Below are positions 1-8,283 of a stretch of 64,000 nt of DNA, one piece after another. A program made the translations under genes and the position numbers. The stretch lies in the NCBI GenBank assembly GCA_030447275.1, contig JAUJPF010000012.1:1-64000 (forward strand), given 5' to 3'. The notes beneath the pieces were generated by a model, which worked only from the letters and a program-made list of their open reading frames with translations, was not told the DNA's origin and did no database searches. Position 1 is the stretch's first letter. Every line of letters starts with the position of its first letter. The stretch is from Solirubrobacteraceae bacterium (GTDB lineage: Bacteria > Actinomycetota > Thermoleophilia > Solirubrobacterales > Solirubrobacteraceae).

Positions 1-66
1 TCGGAGGGCCGCTTCGAGCAGAACGTCGCGCGCCTGCGCAACGGCAAGCGGAGCTGCGGCGCCCGA
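1..66 (+). other. Coding-like tail of an upstream gene in frame 1
   Basis: Frame 1 from the window edge has G or C at every third codon position for about 20 codons, while frame 2, used by the transporter that follows, does not until about base 60. The translated stretch (FEQNVARLRNGK) loosely resembles the C-terminal helix of D-isomer 2-hydroxyacid dehydrogenases. Frame 1 has no stop codon here, so the tail runs into the transporter. A base-indel or a genuine frameshift near base 60 would explain this. The identity of the upstream gene is a guess. Confidence 0.3.
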
Positions 67-97
67 GGTCCACGCGCGACGGTGGTGGATCCTCGCG

Positions 98-1504
98 GTG
101 CTGGTCGCGAGCATGTTCGTGGTCGAGCTGGACACCACGATCGTGAACATCGCGATCCCGGACCTCGCGCGCTCGCTCGACGCGGGCACGAGGGAGCTCC
201 AGTGGATCGTCGACGGCTACATCCTCGTGTTCGGAGCGCTGACGCTGTTCTGCGGGACCATCGCCGACCGTACGGGCAGGCGCCGGGCACTGCTCGTCGG
301 CATCGCCGTGTTCCTGGTCGGCTCGCTCGCCGCGGCGCTCGCGACGACGGCGGGCCAGCTCATCGCGATGCGCGCGGTCATGGGGGTCGGAGCCGCCTTC
401 ATCCTCCCGGCCACCCTGTCGATCCTCGTCAACGTGTTCGACGGAGACGAGAGGACGAAGGCCTTCGCCCTCTGGTCGTCGGCCGCCGGCCTCAGCTTCG
501 CGCTCGGCCCGACGCTCGGCGGATGGCTCGTCGAGGAGTCCGGGTGGAGCGCCATCTTCTGGATCAACGTGCCCCTGCTGCTGGGCACCGGCCTCGCCGC
601 TGTGCGCCTGGTGCCGGGGTCGCGCGCCCCCGACGTGCCGCAGGCCGATCCGGTCGGCGCGATCCTCTCCGTCGCGGGCCTCGGGCTTCTGGTGTACGCG
701 ATCATCGAGGCCCCGCGCTCGGGCTGGGGCGACCCCCTGACCCTCGGGCTGCTGGCCGCCGGCGGCGCGATCCTCGCTGCGCTGGTGGCGTGGGAGGCGC
801 ACCATCCCGCTCCCCTGTACGACCTGCACCTGTTCCGCATCCGGCGCTTCAGCGGCGCGGTGCTGGCGGTCGGGTGCACGTACCTGGCGCTGGGCGGGGC
901 GCTCTTCGTCCTCACCCTGTACCTCCAGTTCGTGCTGGAGTACTCCCCGCTCGAGGCCGGCGTCCGGCTCGTGCCCGCGGCGATCCTCGCGGCGGTCGCC
1001 ACGCCGCTCTCGGTCGGCATCAGCCGGTGGCTCGGCGTGAGGACCGGCGTCGCGTCGGGCCTGGCGCTGGTCGCCGCGGGCATGTTCCTGCTCTCGACCC
1101 TGTCGGACGACTCCGGCTACGGGCTGGTCTTCTGGTCGCTCATGCTCGCCGGCGCGGGCCTCGGCCTCGCCTTCACCCCCACCACCGACGTGGTGCTGCG
1201 CGCCGTCCCGCCGTCGCGCGCGGGGGGCGGCTCGGCGCTTCAGACGACGACGCTCACCGTCGGTGGAACGCTCGGGGTGGCGATCCTCGGCAGCGTCCTC
1301 GCGACCAGCTCGCAGGGCTCGATCTCGAGCCTGCTGGCCGGCCCGGCGGCGGCCGTGAACCCCGAGGCCGTCGCGATGGCGCAGAGCGCGTTCGTGAACG
1401 GCGCCGGGGAGGCGTTCCTCGTCGGTGCCGTGGTCGCGACGGTGGGTGCGGCGCTCGCCGCGCTGCTGCTGCCCGGACGCCCCGAACGGCCAGAAGCTCC
1501 TTGA
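98..1504 (+). CDS. MFS drug exporter, DHA2 (EmrB/QacA) family
   Basis: Predicted inner-membrane proton-coupled efflux permease of the 14-helix DHA2 type. The sequence shows DTTIVNIAIPDL at the end of helix 1, WIVDGYILVFGALTL in helix 2 and the family loop motif GTIADRTGRR before helix 3, followed by alternating hydrophobic segments to the C-terminus. The GTG at 98 is the first start codon in frame, but it falls inside helix 1. The residues just before it (RRWWILAV) are typical of the family, so the true N-terminus lies upstream, perhaps around base 60 after correction of a frame error. It sits at the edge of a phosphonate-type biosynthetic cluster and could export the product; that role is inferred. 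Substrate cannot be read from the sequence. Confidence 0.88.
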   Translation: MLVASMFVVELDTTIVNIAIPDLARSLDAGTRELQWIVDGYILVFGALTLFCGTIADRTGRRRALLVGIAVFLVGSLAAALATTAGQLIAMRAVMGVGAAFILPATLSILVNVFDGDERTKAFALWSSAAGLSFALGPTLGGWLVEESGWSAIFWINVPLLLGTGLAAVRLVPGSRAPDVPQADPVGAILSVAGLGLLVYAIIEAPRSGWGDPLTLGLLAAGGAILAALVAWEAHHPAPLYDLHLFRIRRFSGAVLAVGCTYLALGGALFVLTLYLQFVLEYSPLEAGVRLVPAAILAAVATPLSVGISRWLGVRTGVASGLALVAAGMFLLSTLSDDSGYGLVFWSLMLAGAGLGLAFTPTTDVVLRAVPPSRAGGGSALQTTTLTVGGTLGVAILGSVLATSSQGSISSLLAGPAAAVNPEAVAMAQSAFVNGAGEAFLVGAVVATVGAALAALLLPGRPERPEAP

Positions 1505-1530
1505 TCGCTAGACGTCCGTCGCTGTAGGCT
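1501..1530 (+). promoter_or_regulatory. Candidate sigma70-type promoter for the methyltransferase
   Basis: TTGATC and TAGGCT are separated by 18 bases, just after the transporter stop and 26 bases before the methyltransferase ATG. A GAGGGGAG ribosome-binding site follows 5-6 bases before the start. Match to consensus is partial, so this is a candidate only. Confidence 0.3.
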
Positions 1531-1555
1531 GCGCGCGACCCGAGGGGAGCGAGCG

Positions 1556-2374
1556 ATGGAACAGGCAGTGGACCCGTACGCCCAGCTGAAGGAGCTGGCC
1601 AAGGTCGTCTGGACGGCCGGCGACTACAACCAGATCGCGACGCTCACACAGGGCGGCGCTCCCCAGGTGCTCGAGGAGTGCGAGCTCGAAGCCGGGCACG
1701 AGGTGCTGGAGGTCGGCGCGGGCAACGGGAACTTCGCGGTCCTCGCTGCGCAGCAGGGCGCGCGCGTCACCGCTTCCGACATCACCCCGGCTCAGGTCGA
1801 GCGGGGTCGGGCACGCACCGAGGCGGAGGGCCTCGACATCGAGTGGCTCGAGGCCGACGCCGAGGATCTGCCGTTCGAGGACCGGACCTTCGATCGCGTC
1901 GTCACGCTGTTCAGCGCCATGGACGCGCCGCGCCCGGAGCGCGTGGCCCGCGAGCTCTTCCGCGTGGTCCGGCCCGGCGGCATCGTGGTGATGGCCAACT
2001 GGCACCCCGACGGCTTCGTCGGCGCGATGTCCCGGCTCGTGCAGGAGTACGCGCCGGCCCCGCAGGAGGACGCGGCGGTCCCCACGGAGTGGGGCGACCC
2101 GGAGATCGCCCGTGAGCGTCTCGCGCCGTACACCGACGAGATCCGGACCGAGGTGCGCTCGACGCTCTACGCGGGCGACTCGCCGGAGGAGTTCTTCCTC
2201 TTCCTCGAGCGCCACCACGGCCTGCTCGTGCTCGCGCCGCAGATCCTCGGCGATCGCTACGAGCAGCTCGCGCAGGAGATCCGGGACGCGATCCCGACCT
2301 TCAACAAGGCCACGGACGGCAGCCTGAGGATCGACGCCGACTTCCTGCTGGTCGTCGCCAGGGCGCCGGCGTGA
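1556..2374 (+). CDS. Class I SAM-dependent methyltransferase
   Basis: A 272-residue Rossmann-fold methyltransferase of the Methyltransf_11/25 type. Motif I is EVLEVGAGNGNFAVLAA at about residues 47-63, with an acidic residue after strand 2 (ASDITPAQ), motif II-like LPFEDRTFDRVVTLFSAMD near 100-120 and RVVRPGGIVVMANW at about 135. The ATG is preceded by a good GAGGGGAG Shine-Dalgarno sequence, which settles the start. The gene follows the exporter and converges with the SDR gene, leaving only 4 bases between stops. It could methylate a cluster metabolite or be unrelated; the substrate is unknown. Confidence 0.85.
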   Translation: MEQAVDPYAQLKELAKVVWTAGDYNQIATLTQGGAPQVLEECELEAGHEVLEVGAGNGNFAVLAAQQGARVTASDITPAQVERGRARTEAEGLDIEWLEADAEDLPFEDRTFDRVVTLFSAMDAPRPERVARELFRVVRPGGIVVMANWHPDGFVGAMSRLVQEYAPAPQEDAAVPTEWGDPEIARERLAPYTDEIRTEVRSTLYAGDSPEEFFLFLERHHGLLVLAPQILGDRYEQLAQEIRDAIPTFNKATDGSLRIDADFLLVVARAPA

Positions 2375-2378
2375 GGAA

Positions 2379-3263
2379 CTAGGCGCTGCGCACCGGACGC
2401 CGGCGCGGGATCGTGCCCACCTGGCGCTCGGCGTTCCGCTGAACGAGATCGAGGACGCCGAAGTAGCGGTTCGGCGCGAGGCGGACCAGCACGTCGACCA
2501 TGCGCGCTTCGTAGCCGACGAAGATGCGCGCCTTGCCCGCGTCCACGCCCCGGTGGATGACCTCGGCCGCCCTCGCCGGCGTCGATCGGGCGATCTGCTC
2601 GAACTCGGAGGCGATCTCGTCGGCGCTGCGCCCATAGCCCCGCGGGTCGCTGTGCACCCGTGCGGTGCGCATCAGGTTCGTCTTCACGCCGCCCGGCAGC
2701 ACCGTGGCCGCGCGCACGCCGGTGCCGCGGAGCTCGTGGCGCAGCGCCTCGGTGAAGCCGCGCACCGCGAACTTCGCCGAGCAGTAGGCGCTCTGGCTCG
2801 GCGCGCCGACGAGCCCCATGACGCTCGACATGTTCACGATCGCGCCGGAGTCCTGCTCGAGCAGGATCGGCAGGAAGGCGCGCACGCCGTTCACGACGCC
2901 GCCGAAGTTGATCGAGATCAGCCAGTCGTCGTCGGCGGGCGAGGCCTCCGCCACGAACGAGGCGAGCGCCACCCCGGCGTTGTTGAACACCATCCCGATC
3001 GGCGCGGGCGCCCAGGCCGCGACGTCGGCCGCGAACTGGATCTGCGCGTCCAGGTCGCGCACGTCGACGGTCCGGCTCAGGACCGGGCCCGGCAGCGACG
3101 CCGCGGTCTCTTCGAGCGCCGCCCCGTTCACGTCGACGATCGCGACCGGTGAGCCGTGGGCCGACAGCCGCTGCGCGAAGGCTCGCCCCATGCCCGAACC
3201 CGCCCCGGTGATCACGATGGTCGAGCCCGCGATCGGGGCACGAGCTCTCTTCGCCACCCGCAT
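2379..3263 (-). CDS. Short-chain dehydrogenase/reductase
   Basis: A 294-residue classical SDR that should reduce a carbonyl or oxidise an alcohol with NAD(P)H. It has the nucleotide-binding TGAGSGMG motif near residue 20, NNAG at about 94, a catalytic Ser in NMSSVMG, and the YCSAK (YxxxK) pair near 160. The start ATG is preceded by GGGGGGAG on the minus strand. It diverges from the P450 gene with 45 bases between starts, so the two may share a control region. Substrate is not determinable. Confidence 0.87.
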   Translation of the reverse strand: MRVAKRARAPIAGSTIVITGAGSGMGRAFAQRLSAHGSPVAIVDVNGAALEETAASLPGPVLSRTVDVRDLDAQIQFAADVAAWAPAPIGMVFNNAGVALASFVAEASPADDDWLISINFGGVVNGVRAFLPILLEQDSGAIVNMSSVMGLVGAPSQSAYCSAKFAVRGFTEALRHELRGTGVRAATVLPGGVKTNLMRTARVHSDPRGYGRSADEIASEFEQIARSTPARAAEVIHRGVDAGKARIFVGYEARMVDVLVRLAPNRYFGVLDLVQRNAERQVGTIPRRRPVRSA

Positions 3264-3272
3264 CTCCCCCCA

Positions 3273-3302
3273 TTGGCCAGCGGTCAGCGACTACTGTATC
3301 GT
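3273..3302 (+). promoter_or_regulatory. Candidate promoter, apparently leaderless, for the P450
   Basis: TTGGCC and TATCGT are spaced 18 bases apart in the SDR/P450 divergent gap. Transcription expected about 6-7 bases after the -10 would start on the GTG at 3309, so the mRNA would be leaderless. No ribosome-binding site is visible before that GTG, which agrees with this reading. Confidence 0.35.
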
Positions 3303-3308
3303 GCGCCA

Positions 3309-4646
3309 GTGGCCACCGTCGCCTCGGACGCTGCGACCCCCGGCGGGCCGCCGGACTTCCGGCTTCCCCCGGGTCCTCGCGTCCCGGCGTTGATCGAGGG
3401 CGTGCGGCTCGTCGCCGGGAACGCCCCGGACCGGCGTCGCGAGCAGCGCCGCTTCGGGGACGTCTTCACCCTGCGCCTGCCGGTCTTCGGGAACACGGTG
3501 GTCGTGGCGGACGCGAAGCTCGCCAAGGAGGTGTTCGCCGCGGACCCGTCGGTCCTGTACGGCGGCAACATCCCGCTCGGCAGGGTGCTCGGCGGCAGCT
3601 CGCTCTTCTCGCTAAACGAGGGGAGCCACGCCGCGACCCGCAAGATCATCATGCCGCCGTTCCACGGCGCGCGCATGAAGTCGTACGAGTCGATCGTCGA
3701 GGAGGAGACGCTCAGGGAGGTCGCCCGCTGGCCCGAGGGCGAGGAGTTCGAGACGCTCTCGTCGATGCGCCTCATCACGCTCTCCGTGATCCTGCGGGCG
3801 ACCTTCGGGGCCGACGACGAGGAGCTCGAATGGCTCCGCTCGCGCGTGCCGCCCTGGCTCAAGTTCGGCGAGCGCATGGTCGCGCTCCAGTTCCTGTTCC
3901 GCGACCTGGGCCCGGGCAGCCCGTACCGGCGCTTCATGCGCCACCGGGGCGAGTTCGACCGCCGGGTCGATCGCCTGATCGAGAAGGCCCGTCGCGGCGG
4001 CGGGCTCGAGGACCGTGACGACGTGCTGGCGCTGCTCCTGCAGGCGACGCACGAGGATGGGAGCCCGCTGTCCCGCAAGGAGATCGGCGACCACCTCGCG
4101 TCGCTCGTCGTCGCCGGGCACGAGACCACCGGAGGGACGCTGGCCTGGGCGGTCGAGCGGCTGCGCCGGCATCCCGCGCTCGTGCGACGCCTGGTCGAGG
4201 AGGCCGACGGCGGGGGCGACGAGCTGCGACAGGCGACGGTGCGGGAGGTGCAGCGCACCCGGCCCGTCATCGGGGGCCCGATCCGGACGGTGATGAAACC
4301 GTTCCAGCTCGGCGAGTGGCTGCTTCCGCCGGGTACGTCGGTCATCGTGGGCGGGGCGCTGATGCACCACGACGCGCGCTACTTCGAGCGCGCTGACCGC
4401 TTCGACCCGGATCGGTTCCTCGCCCGGAAACCGCCCCCGTTCGCCTACGTGCCGTTCGGCGGCGGCTCGCGCCGCTGCCCGGGTGCGGCGTTCGCCCACA
4501 TGGAGACGAACGTGGTGCTCGGCACGATGCTCCGCACCGTGGAGCTCGTCCCCACCGACGAGCCCGGCGAACCCTGGAAGTTCCGCGGCGGGACCTATCA
4601 GCCGGGGCGAGGCGGCCGCGCCCGGATCGTCCGTCGACGGTCGTGA
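3309..4646 (+). CDS. Cytochrome P450
   Basis: A heme-thiolate monooxygenase of 445 residues. It shows the I-helix oxygen-activation motif AGHETT (about residue 265), ExxR in REVQRTRP of the K-helix, the DRFDPDRF meander element and the heme loop FGGGSRRCPGAAF, whose Cys is the iron ligand. The ORF is open further upstream to 3156, but that part overlaps the divergent SDR gene. GTG 3309 is chosen because a promoter-like sequence ends just before it and the protein then begins with a normal Pro-rich leader (FRLPPGPRVPAL). It is followed at once by the hydrolase gene (10-base gap), so the two are probably cotranscribed. The substrate is unknown, and it may tailor the cluster product or be independent. 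Confidence 0.9.
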   Translation: MATVASDAATPGGPPDFRLPPGPRVPALIEGVRLVAGNAPDRRREQRRFGDVFTLRLPVFGNTVVVADAKLAKEVFAADPSVLYGGNIPLGRVLGGSSLFSLNEGSHAATRKIIMPPFHGARMKSYESIVEEETLREVARWPEGEEFETLSSMRLITLSVILRATFGADDEELEWLRSRVPPWLKFGERMVALQFLFRDLGPGSPYRRFMRHRGEFDRRVDRLIEKARRGGGLEDRDDVLALLLQATHEDGSPLSRKEIGDHLASLVVAGHETTGGTLAWAVERLRRHPALVRRLVEEADGGGDELRQATVREVQRTRPVIGGPIRTVMKPFQLGEWLLPPGTSVIVGGALMHHDARYFERADRFDPDRFLARKPPPFAYVPFGGGSRRCPGAAFAHMETNVVLGTMLRTVELVPTDEPGEPWKFRGGTYQPGRGGRARIVRRRS

Positions 4647-4656
4647 GGTGACGCGG

Positions 4657-5862
4657 ATGGCCATCGAAGAGCTCGTCGTCGATCCCGCCGAGGTCGGCAT
4701 GTCTCAGGACCGGCTTCGGCGGATCGAGCGGCTCCTGGCCGAGGACGTCGCCGCCGGGCTGATCCCGGGCGCCTCGATCGCGGTGGCGCGCGCCGGCAGG
4801 GTCGTGTACTCGAGCTGCGTCGGGTACCTCGATCGCCCGCGCGAGCAGCGGATGGCGCTCGACGCCATCTTCCGCGTGTACTCGATGTCGAAGCCGATCC
4901 TGTCCGTGGCGGCGTTGTCGCTCGTCGCGGACGGACGGCTGGAGCTCGACGCGCCCGTGTCGAAGTACCTGCCGGCGCTCGGAGACCCGCGTGTGGCGGA
5001 GCTGCGCGGCGACGGCTGCGAGCTCGTGCCGGCGCGGCGCGAGCCGACCGTCCTCGACCTCCTGCGCCACACCTCCGGGATCAGCGGCGGCGTGTACGAC
5101 TCGCCGCTCGTGGCCGGGATGTACACGGAGCGGGGCGTCTACAAGTACGACCACACCCCTGCCGCGTTCAGCGAGTCGCTCGACGATCTCGTCACGAAGC
5201 TGTCGGATCTGCCGCTGAGCTTCCACCCCGGCACGCGCTGGGAGTACGGGCGGTCGGGCGACGTGCTCGGCAAGGTGCTCGAGGTCGCGAGCGGTCAGTC
5301 GCTCGACGAGGTCTTCTCAGAGCGCGTCTTCGACCCGCTCGACATGCCCGACACGGGCTTCTGGGTCGAGCCCGACGCGGCGGAACGGCTGGCCGAGCCG
5401 CTGCGAACCGACGGCGCCCGGACGCCCGACGATCTCATCCGCGTCACGCGCAAGCCGCTGTTCCTCTCGGGCGGGAGCGGCTGCGTGTCCACGGTGGGCG
5501 ACTTCCTGCGCTTCTGCTTCGCGCTGCTCGGCCGCGGCGAGCTCGACGGGCGCCGCGTGCTGCCGCAGCCGCTCGCCGACCTGATGGTGTCCGACCACAT
5601 CGGGTCGCTCGCCGGCGAGGATCCCGACTTCTTCCCCGGCGGCGGGTACGGCTTCGGGTTCGGACTCGCGGTGCGGACGTCGTCCGACGCCACCACGCCC
5701 GGGAGCATCGGCGACTACTACTGGCTCGCGCGAAGCTCGTCCAGCTTCTTCGTCGACCCGCAGGAGGAGCTCGTCGGCGTCCTGCTGATGCAGCGCTTCT
5801 GGCTGCCGCGCCACTACCAGCGCTGGTTCAAGACGCTGGTCTACGCGGCGCTGACCGAGTAG
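4657..5862 (+). CDS. Serine hydrolase of the beta-lactamase/EstB family
   Basis: A 401-residue member of the class C beta-lactamase-like (PF00144) family, which contains esterases, D-aminopeptidases and amide hydrolases. The catalytic SxxK is seen in VYSMSK at about residue 70, the second-motif Tyr in WEYGRSGD at about 195, and a conserved LLRHTSGISGG stretch lies between them. The ATG at 4657 is preceded by GAGGTG and lies 10 bases after the P450 stop. The longer ORF start at 4483 would lie inside the P450. There is no signal peptide, so it should be cytoplasmic. It may hydrolyse or transfer an acyl group; antibiotic resistance is not implied. Its 3' end overlaps convergent panC by 22 bases. 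Confidence 0.85.
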   Translation: MAIEELVVDPAEVGMSQDRLRRIERLLAEDVAAGLIPGASIAVARAGRVVYSSCVGYLDRPREQRMALDAIFRVYSMSKPILSVAALSLVADGRLELDAPVSKYLPALGDPRVAELRGDGCELVPARREPTVLDLLRHTSGISGGVYDSPLVAGMYTERGVYKYDHTPAAFSESLDDLVTKLSDLPLSFHPGTRWEYGRSGDVLGKVLEVASGQSLDEVFSERVFDPLDMPDTGFWVEPDAAERLAEPLRTDGARTPDDLIRVTRKPLFLSGGSGCVSTVGDFLRFCFALLGRGELDGRRVLPQPLADLMVSDHIGSLAGEDPDFFPGGGYGFGFGLAVRTSSDATTPGSIGDYYWLARSSSSFFVDPQEELVGVLLMQRFWLPRHYQRWFKTLVYAALTE

Positions 5863-6761
5863 CCGCCCGGCGGGCTGGGCACGGGCACGTTGTCGACCAT
5901 CCGGGCCCGGCCGAGGAAGGCGGCGCCGATGACGCGGGCCGGTCGATCGACGTGCTCCAGCGGCTGGAGCTCCTCCTCGTCGCACACCTCGACGTAGTCG
6001 ACCGGATCGAAGCCGACCTCGACGAGTCGCCGCTGCGCGCGCTCGATCACCGGGCCGGTGGGCTGCTCGGGGTCGCTCAGCGTCTGGGCCGCCTCGCTCA
6101 GCGTCCGGTACAGCTCCGGCGCGATCGCGCGCGTCTCGGGCGTCAGGTGGAAGTTGCGCGACGCGTACGGCAAGCCGTCCGGCATGCGCAGGGTCGGCAC
6201 CTCGACGACGTGGACCGGCACGCTGAGGTCGGCGACGAGCCGCCGCACCACCTGAACCTGCTGGAAGTCCTTCTGGCCCCAGTACGTGACGTCGGGCAGC
6301 ATGATCATGAGCGTCTTGAGGATCTCGGTCGCGATGCCCTCGTAGAGCCCCGGGTGGACCCGCGCGCACAGCCGATCCGTCAGCCTGCGGACACGCACGA
6401 CCGTGAGGAAGTCGTCGGGCAGCTTCTCGTACCCCGGGAACATCTCCTCCACCGGCGGCGCCCACAGCACGTCGGCGCCGGTCTCGGCGACGAGCGCTAT
6501 GTCGGCGTCCTCGCGCCGGGGGTAGTGCACGAAGTCGTCGCCGACCAGCTGGAGCGGGTTCGCGAACACGGTGACGATCGTCCGCTCGTTCTCGGCGACC
6601 GAGCGGTGCACCAGCGAGAGGTGCCCCTCGTGGAGCGCGCCCATGGTCATGACGAGGCCGACCGACGCGCCGTCGGATCTCCACCCGGCCACGCGCTCGC
6701 GGATGTCGGCGATCGTGCGGCTGATCGCGAGCCCGCTGGGGTTGGCGGCAACGTCCGTCAT
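5841..6761 (-). CDS. panC: Pantothenate synthetase-like ligase (PanC)
   Basis: A 306-residue PanC homologue. The family joins pantoate to beta-alanine through a pantoyl-adenylate. The adenylate-binding TMGALHEGHLSLV (HxGH) lies near residue 40, VFANPLQL follows, and the second nucleotide motif is WGQKDFQQVQVV near 160. Length is slightly above the usual 280-290. It is the last gene of a 13-gene operon that makes phosphonates and starts with an aminotransferase and panB, 14 bases after the PLP decarboxylase stop. This placement suggests a dedicated copy acting on pantoate or a related acid with an amine supplied by the cluster. 2-Aminoethylphosphonate is an isostere of beta-alanine, so a phosphonate acceptor is possible but unproven. 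It could also simply be the housekeeping or a spare enzyme. Confidence 0.9.
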   Translation of the reverse strand: MTDVAANPSGLAISRTIADIRERVAGWRSDGASVGLVMTMGALHEGHLSLVHRSVAENERTIVTVFANPLQLVGDDFVHYPRREDADIALVAETGADVLWAPPVEEMFPGYEKLPDDFLTVVRVRRLTDRLCARVHPGLYEGIATEILKTLMIMLPDVTYWGQKDFQQVQVVRRLVADLSVPVHVVEVPTLRMPDGLPYASRNFHLTPETRAIAPELYRTLSEAAQTLSDPEQPTGPVIERAQRRLVEVGFDPVDYVEVCDEEELQPLEHVDRPARVIGAAFLGRARMVDNVPVPSPPGGYSVSAA

Positions 6762-6775
6762 CCGCTCGCGCGACT

Positions 6776-8281
6776 CTAACCGTCGCTCTCCACTGGGTCA
6801 ATCTCGCTCGCTGTGGCGACGATCGCGTCGATCACGCCCTCGAGCTGGGACGCCGTGGTCGCGGGGTTGAGCAGGACCAGCTTCAGATGATCGGCCGCGC
6901 GGCCCGCGCGGTCCGGCACGACGGCGCGTGCGACGAGGGCGCGACCCTCCTGCATCAGCGCGCGGCGCACGCCCGCGTTGAGCCGGTCCCACTCCTCGAG
7001 CGGCGCAGCGGGCCGGGACGGGCGGCAGCGGAACACGACGGTCGTCAGGATCGGCTCGGTCGCCAGCTCGAGGCGCGGGTTCGCGTCGATCGCGCGGGCG
7101 GCGTGCAGCGCCAGGTCCGTGCAGCGTTCGACGAGCTCCTGCATGCCCGCGCGGCCGAGCGCGAGGAGGGTCGCGGCGACCTTGAGCGCGTCCGCGCGCC
7201 GCGTGGTCTGAAGCGAGCTGCCGGCGAGCGAGCTGAAGCCGAGCGCCTCGTCCTCGGGCGTGCTCAGGTAGGCGGCGCCCTGGGCGAGCACGCTCATGGC
7301 CTCCGGTCGCCGCGTCAGGAACACGCCCGAGGACGCGGGGGTCCAGCCGAACTTGTGGAGGTCCAGGGCGATCGAGTCGGCCCGGTCGAGACCTTCGACC
7401 AGGTGCGCGAGACGCTCGGAGAACAGCGCGCCCGCGCCGTACGCGGCGTCGACGTGCAGCCAGACACCGTGTCGCGCGGCGACGGCGGCGAGCGCGGGCA
7501 GCGCGTCGAAGGCGCCGAGGTCGGTCGTCCCGGCGGTGGCGACGAGAGCGACGGGCAGCTCGTCGCTCTGCATGCGTGCGAGCGCCGCCTCGGCCGCCTG
7601 CGGCAGCATCCGGCCCAGCCGATCGGCCTCCACCTCCACGATCGCGTCGGATCCCAGTCCAATGAAGCCGGCCGCGCGTCGCACGGACACGTGCGTTCCC
7701 GCCGCGCACAGGACGCGCGGCGCGGCGGCGAGCGAGGACAGGCCCGCTCGCGACACGTCGACCCCGGCGCGGCGGCGCACCGCGTCGTCGCGCGCGAGCA
7801 GCAGGGCCATGAGGTTCGAGGCGGTGCCGCCGGACGTCATGCTTCCCGCGGCGGTCGGCGGGAAGCCCGCCAGCGCAGCGAGGTCGGCCAGCAGCCGCCG
7901 CTCGAGCAGCGCGGCGAAGGGCCCGCTCTCCCACGCCTGGAGCCCCTGGTTGAGGGCCGCGGCGCCGAGCTCGGCCGCCACGGCCACGGCCGTCGGCGCG
8001 CACTGCATCCTGCCGACCGCGGCCGGGTTCGCGAGGTCCACACCCCAGCGCGCAGCGAGCGCGGTGAGCCCGCGCACCACGTCGGCGGGATCGCTCCCGT
8101 GCTCGGGGATGAAGGTCTCCGGCGTCTCGTCGGCGGCGGTCCTCATCGCCGCCGGGCCGCCCGCGGGCAGCGGACCCTCCCGGCGAGACGCCTCGCCGGC
8201 GAGCGCCTCGAGCGCGACGGTCGTCAGGTCCGCGAGCTGCCGGAGGCCGTCCGGCGACCCCGCGAGCGTCGAGGGGTCCAC
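6776..8281 (-). CDS. PLP-dependent group II amino acid decarboxylase
   Basis: A 501-residue member of the pyridoxal-dependent decarboxylase family (PF00282), whose members act on aromatic amino acids, glutamate, diaminobutyrate or aspartate. Visible motifs are the cofactor loop MTSGGTASNLMAL, HVDAAYG with the PLP-ring Asp, and DLHKFGW with the Schiff-base Lys. GTG 8281 starts 2 bases after the dioxygenase stop; the longer ORF to 9001 is the wrong frame of that gene. It sits between phosphonate genes and panC. It could therefore decarboxylate aspartate to beta-alanine in place of PanD, or an amino acid derivative of the phosphonate. Substrate is inferred from context only. Confidence 0.88.
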   Translation of the reverse strand: MDPSTLAGSPDGLRQLADLTTVALEALAGEASRREGPLPAGGPAAMRTAADETPETFIPEHGSDPADVVRGLTALAARWGVDLANPAAVGRMQCAPTAVAVAAELGAAALNQGLQAWESGPFAALLERRLLADLAALAGFPPTAAGSMTSGGTASNLMALLLARDDAVRRRAGVDVSRAGLSSLAAAPRVLCAAGTHVSVRRAAGFIGLGSDAIVEVEADRLGRMLPQAAEAALARMQSDELPVALVATAGTTDLGAFDALPALAAVAARHGVWLHVDAAYGAGALFSERLAHLVEGLDRADSIALDLHKFGWTPASSGVFLTRRPEAMSVLAQGAAYLSTPEDEALGFSSLAGSSLQTTRRADALKVAATLLALGRAGMQELVERCTDLALHAARAIDANPRLELATEPILTTVVFRCRPSRPAAPLEEWDRLNAGVRRALMQEGRALVARAVVPDRAGRAADHLKLVLLNPATTASQLEGVIDAIVATASEIDPVESDG

Positions 8282-8283
8282 CG

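Noticed and set aside
82-1527. 481-residue ORF in frame 1 over the exporter gene
   Set aside because: After about base 60 it is an Arg-rich shadow of the exporter; only its first codons may be a tail of another gene.
3156-3308. Extended N-terminus of the first P450
   Set aside because: This segment overlaps the divergent SDR gene and reads as out-of-frame sequence.
4657-5862. Beta-lactamase antibiotic-resistance gene
   Set aside because: The fold family is right but there is no signal peptide and the context is biosynthetic; EstB-type hydrolases share the same motifs.
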